A stretch of DNA of 64,000 bases from Rhodospirillum centenum SW. Lineage in GTDB: Bacteria > Pseudomonadota > Alphaproteobacteria > Azospirillales > Azospirillaceae. The notes under the pieces are model-generated. The model did no database searches. It was given only the letters and a program-made list of their open reading frames with translations, and was not told the origin of the DNA. Position numbers and translations under genes: made by a program. The stretch is taken from assembly GCF_000016185.1 (NCBI RefSeq), contig NC_011420.2, positions 640,501 to 704,500 on the forward strand, given 5' to 3'. Positions 47,572 through 55,643 of the stretch are shown one piece after another; position 1 is the stretch's first letter, and the number at the start of each line of letters is the position of its first letter.

Positions 47572-48441
47572 TCAGGTGAAGGGCCGCTCCTCCCACCAGG
47601 GAAAGGCGTCCGGCATGTCGGCGGACGGCCGCAGCGGGAAGCGGGCCGGGCGCTTCTCCAGGAAGCTCACGACCCCCTCCGCCGCGTCGGGGGAGCGGCC
47701 CGTCTGCTGGATCAGGCGGCTGTCAACCTTGTGCGCTTCCATCGGGTGGTCGGCCCCCAGCATCCGCCAGAGAAGCTGCCGGGCCAGCGCGACGGAGACC
47801 GCACTGGTGCCGTCGGCGATCTCGTGCGCCAGTTCGTAGGCACGGGGCAGCAGGCGCTCCGGCGGCACCACCTCCGACACCAGCCCGCCGGCCTGCGCCT
47901 CCGTCGCGTCGAAGACCCGGCCGGAGAGAACCCAGCGCAGGGCCTGGGCGATCCCCACCAGCCGGGGCAGGAACCAGCTCGACGCCGCCTCCGGCACGAT
48001 GCCGCGGCGCGTGAAGACGAAGCCGAAGCGCGCCTCGGCCGATGCGATGCGGATGTCCATGGGCAGCAGCATCGTCGCCCCGATGCCCACGGCCGGCCCG
48101 TTCACGGCCGCGATGACCGGCTTCTTCATCTCGAACACGCGCAGAGCGACGCGGCCGCCGCTGTCGCGCATCCCGTCGTCGGGGGCGAGCCGCCCCTGGG
48201 CGGCATAGTCGAAGGTCTTCGCCCCCTCCGCCAGATCGGCCCCGGCGCAGAAGGCCCGTCCGGCGCCGGTGACGACCACGGCGCGCACGGTGTCGTCGGC
48301 GTCGGCCCGGTCGAAGGCGGCGATCAGGTCCGCCATCATGGTGCCGGTGAAGGCGTTCAGCCGGTCCGGCCGGTCGAGTGTGACGGTGGCGATGCCATCC
48401 GCCACCGCATAGCGCAGGGTCTCGAAATCCGGGTCCGCCAT
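47572..48441 (-). CDS. Enoyl-CoA hydratase/isomerase (crotonase) family protein
   Basis: The 289-residue protein is a crotonase-fold enzyme acting on acyl-CoA thioesters, probably hydrating enoyl-CoA in fatty-acid or other acid breakdown. It has TLDRPDRLNAFTG near 22-34, the first oxyanion-hole motif AGRAFCAGADL near 61-71 and the second region VNGPAVGIGATML near 113-125. Glu in the FTRRGIVPEAASS element is likely catalytic. It has the normal length. The ATG at 48441 has AGGGAGGAAG upstream. The open frame continues upstream but with no conserved character. Confidence 0.88.
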   Translation of the reverse strand: MADPDFETLRYAVADGIATVTLDRPDRLNAFTGTMMADLIAAFDRADADDTVRAVVVTGAGRAFCAGADLAEGAKTFDYAAQGRLAPDDGMRDSGGRVALRVFEMKKPVIAAVNGPAVGIGATMLLPMDIRIASAEARFGFVFTRRGIVPEAASSWFLPRLVGIAQALRWVLSGRVFDATEAQAGGLVSEVVPPERLLPRAYELAHEIADGTSAVSVALARQLLWRMLGADHPMEAHKVDSRLIQQTGRSPDAAEGVVSFLEKRPARFPLRPSADMPDAFPWWEERPFT

Positions 48442-48580
48442 GGTCTTCCTCCCTGTTCCCGGCCTGTTGCCGGCCGGTCTGCCGGTCAGGGTGCGGGCGG
48501 GGAGGGGGCCCGGCAAGCGGGCGGAAGGGACGGGGCGGGACGTGCGGACGCCCTGTCCGCGTTGCGGTGGGAACAGGCGG

Positions 48581-51097
48581 CTACAGCGCCAGCCGGCCCT
48601 GCCCGTCGGGCCGCGGCAGCAGTTCCGGCACCGCTTCCGCGATCAGCTCGCGCGCCGCCTCGTCCAGCAGATCGTCCAGGGCGCTGCCCTGCACCTGCTC
48701 CCGCCCGATCTCCAGCAGCACCGGCACCGCCAGGGGGGAGATGCGGTCCAGGTCGCGGTGGACGATGCGGCCGCGCACCCGCGCCAGCATGTCGCCCAGC
48801 CGGCGCACGTCCGTCAGGCCGGCGGCCGCATCGGCCCGGGTGGCGCGCAGCAGCACATGTCCCGGCTCGTGCCGGCGCAGCACGTCGTAGATCAGATCGC
48901 TGCTGAAGGTGACCTGCCGGCCGCTCTTCTCCTGCCCCGGATGCCGGCGCTCGATCAGCCCGGCGATGACCGCGACGTTGCGGAAGGTCCGCTTCAGCAT
49001 GGAGGATTCCTCCATCCATGCCTCCAGATCGTCGCCCAGCATGTCCTCGTCGAACAGGGCGGGGATGTCGCCTGCGGCGGGTGCTCTCAGCGACCAGGTG
49101 GCCAGCACGTAGTCGGTGGCGACGAAGCCCAGCGGTGCCAGCCCGGCGCGCTCCATCCGGCGGGTCAGCAGCATGCCCAGCGTCTGGTGGGCGTTGCGTC
49201 CCTCGAAGCAGTAGGCGACCAGGAACTGCTTGCCGGCGCGCGGGAAGGTCTCGACCAGCAGCGAGCGCCGGTCCGGCAGGACGGAGCGGCAGCGTTGCAG
49301 CCGCAGCCATTCCTGCACCGCTCCGGGCAGGGCGGCCCAGCGCGCCGGATCGGCCAGCAGGTCGCGCACCCGGTCGGCCAGATGGGTGGAGAGCGGCAGC
49401 CGCCCGCCGGCATAGGCGGGCACCTTCGGTTCGCCCTGGCCTCCCTTGGCGACCTGCACCTCCATCTCCCGCACGCCCAGGAACTTCAGGAGTTGGCCCG
49501 CGAAGACGAAGGTGTCGCCCGGCGTCAGGGTGTTGACGAAATACTCCTCGATCTCGCCCAGCAGCGCCCGCCCCAGCCGGACCCGCAGCACCGTCGCTTC
49601 CACGATGGTGCCGACGTTCAGCCGGTACTGCCGCGCGACCAGGGGCGAGGCGGCGGCCCAGCGCCCGTCCTCCGTCTCCGCCAGCCGGCGGAACCGCTCG
49701 TAGGTGCCCAGGGCGTAGCCGCCGGTGGCGACGAAGTCGAAGACATCGTCGAATTCGTCGCGCGACAGGTCGGCGTAGGGGGCGGCCCGCACCACCTCGG
49801 CATACAGGCGGTCGGCGTCGAACGGCCCGGCGCAGGCCGTGCCGGTGATGTGCTGCGCCAGCACGTCCAGCGCCCCGGCCCGCGGTGGGTCGCCGTCCAG
49901 CGTGCCCTCCGCGATGGCCTCCAGCGCCGCGCGGCACTCCAGCACCTCGAAGCGGTTGGCCGGCACCAGCAGCGCCCGCGACGGCGCGTCCAGCCGGTGG
50001 TTGGCACGGCCGATCCGTTGCAGCAGGCGGGAGACGCCCTTCGGCGCCCCGACCTGCACCACCAGATCCACGGCCGCCCAGTCGATGCCGAGATCCAGCG
50101 AGGAGGTCGCCACCACCGCCCGCAGCCGGCCGGCGGCCATCGCCGCCTCCACCTTGCGGCGCTGCTCCGCCGCGAGGCTGCCATGGTGCAGGGCGATGGG
50201 CAGGTTGTCCTCGTTCAGCCGCCACAGTTCCTGGAACACCAGTTCGGCCTGGGCGCGGGTGTTGACGAAGACCAGGGTGGTGCCGGCTTCCCGGATCCGG
50301 TGGTAGACCTCGCCCAGGGCATGCAGCGCCATGTGCCCGGCCCAGGGCAGGGGTGCCTCCGTCCTCAGGATCTCCACCTCCGCCCGCGCGCCGCTGCGGC
50401 CGCTGACCAGCCGCACGGCCGCGTCGCCCGGCGCGGCATCGGTGCGGCCGGTGGGCGACAGCCACGCCGCCAGCGCCGCGGGATGCGCCACCGTGGCCGA
50501 CAGCCCGACCCGGCGCAGCCCCGGCGCCAGCGTGGACAGGCGTGTCAGCCCCAGCGCCAGCAGATCGCCGCGCTTGGTTCCGGCCAGGGCGTGCAGTTCG
50601 TCCACCACGACGCGGCGCAGGCCCCCGAAGATGGCCGGCGCCTCCGGGTAGGACAGCATCAGCGCCAGGCTCTCCACCGTCGTCAGCAGGATGTGCGGCG
50701 GGTGGGCGCGCTGGCGCTGGCGCTTCGCCTCGGGCGTGTCGCCGGTGCGGGTCTCGGCCCGGACCGGCAGCCGGAGCGCCGCCAGCGGCAGTTCCAGGTT
50801 CCGCTGGATGTCCACCGCCAGCGCCTTCAAGGGCGAGATGTAGAGCGTGTGCAGCCCCTCGCGCGGGCGCTCCGCCAGTTCGATCAGGCTGGGCAGGAAG
50901 CCGGCCAGGGTCTTGCCGCCGCCGGTCGGCGCGATCAGCAGGGCGTCCACGCCGTCGCGCGCCGCCTGCACCAGGGCGAGCTGGTGGGCGTGCGGCGTCC
51001 AGCCGCGGCTGCGGAACCAGCCGGAAATGGCGGGCGGCAGCAGGTCGGCGGCGTCGGGGGCGCCGTCCGGACCGTCGAAGGGGGGGACATCGCTCAT
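48581..51097 (-). CDS. Ligase-associated DExH-box DNA helicase (Lhr-like)
   Basis: This 838-residue protein is a superfamily 2 helicase of the Lhr type found with ATP-dependent ligases in DNA damage response clusters. Walker A APTGGGKTL is near 54-62, the Walker B box DELH is in VVDELHAL, motif III is GLSATVAHP, and motif VI is QRIGRANHRLD. A winged-helix and DUF1998-like C-terminus follows. Cytosolic; translocates on DNA with ATP. Start at 51097 is directly before the conserved N-terminus; the ribosome site is weak. The matching exonuclease and ligase are encoded 3.4 kb away on the other strand. Confidence 0.92.
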   Translation of the reverse strand: MSDVPPFDGPDGAPDAADLLPPAISGWFRSRGWTPHAHQLALVQAARDGVDALLIAPTGGGKTLAGFLPSLIELAERPREGLHTLYISPLKALAVDIQRNLELPLAALRLPVRAETRTGDTPEAKRQRQRAHPPHILLTTVESLALMLSYPEAPAIFGGLRRVVVDELHALAGTKRGDLLALGLTRLSTLAPGLRRVGLSATVAHPAALAAWLSPTGRTDAAPGDAAVRLVSGRSGARAEVEILRTEAPLPWAGHMALHALGEVYHRIREAGTTLVFVNTRAQAELVFQELWRLNEDNLPIALHHGSLAAEQRRKVEAAMAAGRLRAVVATSSLDLGIDWAAVDLVVQVGAPKGVSRLLQRIGRANHRLDAPSRALLVPANRFEVLECRAALEAIAEGTLDGDPPRAGALDVLAQHITGTACAGPFDADRLYAEVVRAAPYADLSRDEFDDVFDFVATGGYALGTYERFRRLAETEDGRWAAASPLVARQYRLNVGTIVEATVLRVRLGRALLGEIEEYFVNTLTPGDTFVFAGQLLKFLGVREMEVQVAKGGQGEPKVPAYAGGRLPLSTHLADRVRDLLADPARWAALPGAVQEWLRLQRCRSVLPDRRSLLVETFPRAGKQFLVAYCFEGRNAHQTLGMLLTRRMERAGLAPLGFVATDYVLATWSLRAPAAGDIPALFDEDMLGDDLEAWMEESSMLKRTFRNVAVIAGLIERRHPGQEKSGRQVTFSSDLIYDVLRRHEPGHVLLRATRADAAAGLTDVRRLGDMLARVRGRIVHRDLDRISPLAVPVLLEIGREQVQGSALDDLLDEAARELIAEAVPELLPRPDGQGRLAL

Positions 51098-51183
51098 CGT
51101 GGCGGGATATATGAACCGGAAACGGCCCCGGTCCCAAGCGGGGTGTTCGCGTGGTGCATCCGGAGCGGGTGCGGGAGATCGGA

Positions 51184-52611
51184 ATGACGGGTCTGGCGGA
51201 GCTTCTGGCGGCGGTAACGGCGGGGGATGCGGCGGGGGCGGCACGGATCGCCGGGGCCGATCCGGGACTGCTGGCGGAGCGTGGTCCCGACGGCGCCACG
51301 CCGATCCTGCTGGCGGCGTACCGGGGTGCCCGGCCCGTGCAGGAGGCGCTGCGGCCGCTGAAGCCCGCGCTCGACCTCTACGAGGCGGCGGCGCTGGGCG
51401 ACCTCGACCGCGTCGTCGCGCTGGTGGAGGCCGAGCCCTCCGCCATCGACCGGCCGGCGCCGGACGGCCGCACGGCCCTGGGCCTCGCCGCCTTCTTCGG
51501 CCGGCAGGCGGTCGTGGACTGGCTGCTCGCCCGCGGCGCCGACGCGACCCCGCCGGCCATGGGGCCGACGGCGTTGCCGCCGCTGCACGCGGCGGCGGTC
51601 GGCCGGCATCTCGCCATCGCCCGCGCGCTGCTGGCGCACGGTGCCGCACCCGACGCGCCGCGGCACGGGGGCTATACCGCCCTGCACGCGGCGGCGCGGA
51701 ACGGCCATCTGGAGCTGATCGCGCTGCTGCTGGAGCACGGCGCCGATCCGCACCGCGCCGCGGCGGACGGCGCCACCGCCCTGTCCCTGGCCCGGGCGGC
51801 CGGACATGCGCGCGCCGTCACCCTGCTGGAGGCCGGGGGTGGCCGCTCGGCCGACGCGCCGTTCGGCCTGCTCTGCGCCATCCCGGAGGAGATCGCCCAT
51901 TTCGGTCCGCACTTCGTCGAATCGGAGGCGGAGACGATCGGCGGCTTCGTCTTCCGCCGTGGCCTGCTGGACGGCCGTCACGCCGTCGTCGTCGAGTGCG
52001 GCATCGGCAAGGTCAACGCGGCCGTCGTCTCCACCCTGCTGATCGAGCGGTTCGGCTGCCGCCTGCTGCTGTTCTCCGGCGTCGCCGGCGGCGTGGACCC
52101 GGCGCTGGGCATCGGCGACGTGGTGGTGGGTACGCGGCTGGTGCAGCACGATTACGGCGCCCTGGTCCGCGGCAACCTGCGCGTCTACCAGCCCGGCGTC
52201 ACGCCGGTGCCGGGGGTCGCCGACACGCACGGCTATACCCTGGACCCGGCGGTCGAGGCGACGGTGCGGGCGGCGCTGGACGGGCTGGAGCTGCCGCCGA
52301 TCCCGGCCGAGGCGACCGGCGGGGCGGAGCGGACGCCGCGCATCACCTTCGGCACCATCGCCACGGGCGACCAGTTCGTGAACTGCGAATCGACCCGCCA
52401 GCGGCTGCATGAACGCTTCGGCGCCGCGGCGGTGGAGATGGAAGGGGCGGCCGTGGCCCAGGTGGCGGAGCGCTTCGGCGTGCCCTGCCTGGTCATCCGC
52501 TCGCTCTCCGACCTTGCCGGGGCGGAGAGCCACATGGATTTCTACACCTTCGTGGCCGCGGCGGCACGCTGTGCCTCGCTGCTGCTGCGACGGGTGGCTT
52601 CGGCGCTGTAG
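51184..52611 (+). CDS. Ankyrin-repeat / MTA-SAH nucleosidase fusion
   Basis: This 475-residue protein joins an ankyrin array (about 1-215, at least five repeats such as GRTALGLAAFFGRQAVVDWLL and YTALHAAARNGHLELIALLL) to a complete nucleosidase domain (about 222-475) of the 5'-methylthioadenosine/S-adenosylhomocysteine type, which splits adenine from these by-products. Catalytic residues are visible: Glu in LLCAIPEE, Glu in VEMEGAA and Asp in RSLSDLAG. I use the ATG at 51184 (GGGAG six bases upstream); a GTG at 51151 is possible. It diverges from the helicase gene. The ankyrin part suggests a protein partner or regulated activity. Confidence 0.87.
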   Translation: MTGLAELLAAVTAGDAAGAARIAGADPGLLAERGPDGATPILLAAYRGARPVQEALRPLKPALDLYEAAALGDLDRVVALVEAEPSAIDRPAPDGRTALGLAAFFGRQAVVDWLLARGADATPPAMGPTALPPLHAAAVGRHLAIARALLAHGAAPDAPRHGGYTALHAAARNGHLELIALLLEHGADPHRAAADGATALSLARAAGHARAVTLLEAGGGRSADAPFGLLCAIPEEIAHFGPHFVESEAETIGGFVFRRGLLDGRHAVVVECGIGKVNAAVVSTLLIERFGCRLLLFSGVAGGVDPALGIGDVVVGTRLVQHDYGALVRGNLRVYQPGVTPVPGVADTHGYTLDPAVEATVRAALDGLELPPIPAEATGGAERTPRITFGTIATGDQFVNCESTRQRLHERFGAAAVEMEGAAVAQVAERFGVPCLVIRSLSDLAGAESHMDFYTFVAAAARCASLLLRRVASAL

Positions 52612-52721
52612 GGGCGCTGTAACCGTCGGGGGATACGGGGCCGGGGCCGCGGCGGCCACTGCCCCGACCCTCCATTCCGTGGTAACCTCTCCGGGCTGCG
52701 GCGAACGGAGGGAGGCCCGGA

Positions 52722-53138
52722 ATGTCCGATACCCACATGCTGAAGGGTGTCGTTCCCTATCTGACGGTGGGCGACGCGCAGAAGGCCATCGCCTTCTATG
52801 TCCACGCCCTGGACGCGCACGAGGTGGTGCGCCAGACGGAACCCGACGGGGTGCGCGTCACGCATTCGGTGCTGCTGATCAACGGCGGCACCTTCTTCGT
52901 CTCCGACGATTTTCCCGAGCACAATGGCGGGCAGTCGCGCGATCCGCTGACCCTGGCCGCCAGCCCCGTGACGCTGCACATGAACGTGCCGAACGTGGAT
53001 ACGCTGGTGCAGCGGGCGGTGGAGCACGGGGCGACCGTGCTGGTGCCGCCGCAGCCCGTGATCTGGGGCAGCCGCTTCGCCAAGATCCGCGATCCCTTCG
53101 GCCACGTCTGGACCCTGGTCACCCCGATTCCCGAATGA
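52722..53138 (+). CDS. VOC-family (glyoxalase/PhnB-like) protein
   Basis: This 138-residue cytosolic protein has the paired beta-alpha-beta-beta-beta units of the vicinal oxygen chelate fold: YLTVGDAQKAIAFYVHALDA in the first half and MNVPNVDTLVQRAVEHGA in the second, ending with DPFGHVWTLVT. The pattern resembles PhnB/DUF1428-like members that bind metal, but the ligands cannot be fixed. A GGAGGGAGG ribosome site precedes the ATG. It follows the nucleosidase fusion by 110 bases in the same direction. Confidence 0.87.
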   Translation: MSDTHMLKGVVPYLTVGDAQKAIAFYVHALDAHEVVRQTEPDGVRVTHSVLLINGGTFFVSDDFPEHNGGQSRDPLTLAASPVTLHMNVPNVDTLVQRAVEHGATVLVPPQPVIWGSRFAKIRDPFGHVWTLVTPIPE

Positions 53139-53189
53139 GGGCTTCCGCGCGGCGGTCCCACGGGACCGCCGCCGGGTGTCGGGTCCGTC

Positions 53190-53318
53190 TCAGAACGCCG
53201 CGGCGAACCAGAGGAAGGCCGCCCACAGCGGCAGGGACAGAAGCACGCCGTTGACCAGACCGATGGCGGCATCCATGCCGCCCGTCGCCGCGACCGCCCG
53301 ATGATTCTGTCTGCGCAT
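53190..53318 (-). CDS. 42-residue single-span membrane peptide
   Basis: A small reading frame encodes a basic N-terminus (MRRQNHRAVAA) and one hydrophobic span (about 18-41), ending in AAF. GAGGAGGG lies just before the ATG at 53318, a strong ribosome site. It is convergent with the VOC gene and stands 128 bases after the psuG stop on the same strand. I recognise no family; it may be a small membrane peptide. Confidence 0.55.
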   Translation of the reverse strand: MRRQNHRAVAATGGMDAAIGLVNGVLLSLPLWAAFLWFAAAF

Positions 53319-53446
53319 GAGTCCCTCCTCGCCTGACGAACGTCTGCGCCGGGAAAGGGGTTCCCAAGGCGGAGAGCGCGCCCGAAGGGCATCATGCGGT
53401 CGCTTTTCTTTACGAAGTCTTGCCGCCGCCGCGGCCGACCACCGCC

Positions 53447-54409
53447 TCAGTAGGTGGGACGCTTGCTCGGCGGCGGCTTCTTCGGCAGCGTCGTCTCCTG
53501 CTTCAGCCGGGCATAGGCCACCGCGATGCGGGCGCCCACGGCGGCATTGTTCAGCAGCAGCGCGCGGTTGGCGGTCAGGCTGGCGCCGCCCGTGAGGGTC
53601 TCCAGCCGGTGCAGCAGGAACGGCGTCAGTGCCTTGCCGCGGACCCCGCCGGTCGCCGCCTCGGCCACGGCCTGCTGCACGGCGGCCTCCGCCTGAGCCG
53701 CGTCCAGCGCCGCCTCGTCCGGAATCGGCACGGCGACGACGATGCCGCCCGCCAGTCCCAGGCGCCACTTGGCGTTCAGGACCCGCGCCGCGTCCTCGGG
53801 CGTGTCGCAGCGCCCGTCCACCGGCAGACCGCTGTCGCGGTGGTAGAAGGCGGGGAAGGCGTCGGTGCCGAACCCGACGACCGGCACGCCGCGCGTCTCC
53901 AGGTATTCCAGGGTGCGCGGCAGGTCCAGGATGGCCTTGGCCCCGGCGCAGACGACGGCGACGGACGTGGTGGCCAGCTCCTCCAGGTCGGCGGAGATGT
54001 CGCCCGTCGTCTCCACCCCGCGGTGGACGCCGCCGATCCCCCCCGTGGCGAAGACGGCGATGCCCGCCAGATCGGCGGCGATCATGGTGGCGGCCACGGT
54101 GGTCGCCCCGTCCGCCCCCTTCGCCAGCACCAGCGGCAGGTCGCGCCGGCTGACCTTGGCGGTGCCGGGGGCGGCGAGGCGCTGCATGTCCTCGGCGTCC
54201 AGCCCGACGCGGATGCGCCCGTCCAGCACGGCGATGGTCGCCGGCACGGCGCCGTTGGCGCGCACGGCCGCCTCGATCGCCTGCGCCGTCTCCAGGTTGG
54301 CGGGAGCGGGCAGGCCGTGGCTGATCAGCGTGCTTTCCAGGGCCACGACCGGGCGGCCGGCCTTCAGCGCCGCCGCCACCTCCGGGTGGATGGAAAGGAA
54401 ATCGTGCAT
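53447..54409 (-). CDS. psuG: Pseudouridine-5'-phosphate glycosidase
   Basis: PsuG reversibly cleaves pseudouridine 5'-phosphate to uracil and ribose 5-phosphate, recycling this modified nucleoside. The 320-residue protein has ALESTLISHGLPAPAN near 23-38, RVGLDAEDMQRLA, FATGGIGGVHRG near 118, CAGAKAILDLPRTLEYLE near 153-170 with the Schiff-base Lys, and LTANRALLLNNA at the end, all typical. The usual partner kinase psuK is not adjacent. It lies within the span of DNA-repair genes but has no evident link to them. Start at 54409 fits the family. Confidence 0.93.
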   Translation of the reverse strand: MHDFLSIHPEVAAALKAGRPVVALESTLISHGLPAPANLETAQAIEAAVRANGAVPATIAVLDGRIRVGLDAEDMQRLAAPGTAKVSRRDLPLVLAKGADGATTVAATMIAADLAGIAVFATGGIGGVHRGVETTGDISADLEELATTSVAVVCAGAKAILDLPRTLEYLETRGVPVVGFGTDAFPAFYHRDSGLPVDGRCDTPEDAARVLNAKWRLGLAGGIVVAVPIPDEAALDAAQAEAAVQQAVAEAATGGVRGKALTPFLLHRLETLTGGASLTANRALLLNNAAVGARIAVAYARLKQETTLPKKPPPSKRPTY

Positions 54410-54509
54410 GGGATCGCCTCCGTGGGTGCGGCCGGAACATGCCCCCCGGCGCGGGCGGGCGCAACGGCGGCGGCGTGGCAGCGGGAGCGGGGCAGGCTAT
54501 ATTCCCTGC

Positions 54510-55619
54510 ATGGCTGATCCGTCCACCCCTCACCCGGAAGGTCCCCCTCCGGCGTCTCCCCCTCTGGCGCCGCCCCCTCTGGCGCCGCCCCCTCTGGCGC
54601 CACCTCGTCCGGAAAGCTGGGTCCGCCCCTGTCCGCCGGAGCAGGGCGGCGGTCTCTGGGTCGAGCCCGGTGGCTTCCACATCGACCCCGTGCGGGCGGT
54701 GGAGCGTGCCGTCGTCACCCACGGCCATTCCGATCACGCAAGACCCGGCCATGCCCGCGTTCTGGCGACGCCGGACACGCTGGCGATCATGCGGGCACGG
54801 CTGGGGGATCAGGCGGGGGCCGCGCAGCAGCCGCTGCCCTACGGCGAGCCGCTCAGGATCGGGGAGGTGGTGCTGCGCCTGGTTCCGGCCGGGCATGTGC
54901 TGGGCAGCGCCCAGGTCGTGCTGGAGTGGCGGGGCAGCCGCGTCGTCGTCTCGGGAGACTACAAGCGCCGGCCCGACCCCACCTGCCTGCCGTTCGAGCC
55001 GGTCGCGTGCGATGCCTTCGTCACCGAGGCGACCTTCGGCCTGCCGGTCTTCCGCCACCCGCCGGACGCCGACGAGGTGGGCAGGCTGCTGCACAGCCTC
55101 GCCCTCTTCCCGGAGCGGGCGCATGTGGTCGGTGTCTATGCGCTGGGCAAGTGCCAGCGGCTGATCGCGCTCCTGCGCCGGGCCGGCTACGACCGGCCGG
55201 TCTGGCTGCACGGGGCGCTGATCCCGATGTGCGAGCTGTACCGGGCGCACGGGGTGGACCTGGGCGACCTGCGTCCCGTCACCGGCGCCGCGCGGGAGGA
55301 TCTGCGGGGGCAGGTGGTGCTCGCCCCCCCGTCGGCGATCCAGGACAAGTGGTCCCGCCGGCTGCCGGACCCGGTGGTGGCCTGTGCCTCGGGCTGGATG
55401 CGGGTGCGCCAGCGCGCCCGCCAGCGCGGGGTGGAACTGCCGCTGGTGATCTCCGACCATGCCGACTGGGACGAACTGACCGCCACCCTCCGCGACGTGG
55501 ACGCGCCGGAGGTCTGGGTCACGCACGGGCGGGAGGAGGCGCTGGTCCACTGGGCGGGAGCGCAGGGCTACCGGGCGCGGGCGCTGGCGCTGATCGGATT
55601 CGAGGACGAGGATGTCTGA
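54510..55619 (+). CDS. Ligase-associated DNA damage response exonuclease (metallo-beta-lactamase fold)
   Basis: This 369-residue protein belongs to the MBL-fold exonucleases that occur with ATP-dependent ligases. The metal-binding motif HGHSDH is near 71-76, VPAGHVLGSAQVVLE near 128, SGDYKRRPD near 148, and a late VISDHADWDEL near 311, matching the beta-CASP nuclease pattern. The N-terminus contains three PPLAP units encoded by 15-bp repeats at 54556-54602, unlike the rest. The ligase gene starts 24 bases downstream. The ATG at 54510 has only a weak ribosome site; an internal start after the repeats is possible. Confidence 0.88.
   Translation: MADPSTPHPEGPPPASPPLAPPPLAPPPLAPPRPESWVRPCPPEQGGGLWVEPGGFHIDPVRAVERAVVTHGHSDHARPGHARVLATPDTLAIMRARLGDQAGAAQQPLPYGEPLRIGEVVLRLVPAGHVLGSAQVVLEWRGSRVVVSGDYKRRPDPTCLPFEPVACDAFVTEATFGLPVFRHPPDADEVGRLLHSLALFPERAHVVGVYALGKCQRLIALLRRAGYDRPVWLHGALIPMCELYRAHGVDLGDLRPVTGAAREDLRGQVVLAPPSAIQDKWSRRLPDPVVACASGWMRVRQRARQRGVELPLVISDHADWDELTATLRDVDAPEVWVTHGREEALVHWAGAQGYRARALALIGFEDEDV
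54556..54602 (+). repeat. 15-bp coding tandem repeat, about three copies
   Basis: The unit GCCCCCTCTGGCGCC recurs three times near the start of the exonuclease gene and encodes PPLAP repeats. Such repeats change copy number by slippage without shifting the frame. Confidence 0.8.
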
Positions 55620-55643
55620 CCCGCGGCAGACGGGCGGCCGGGC

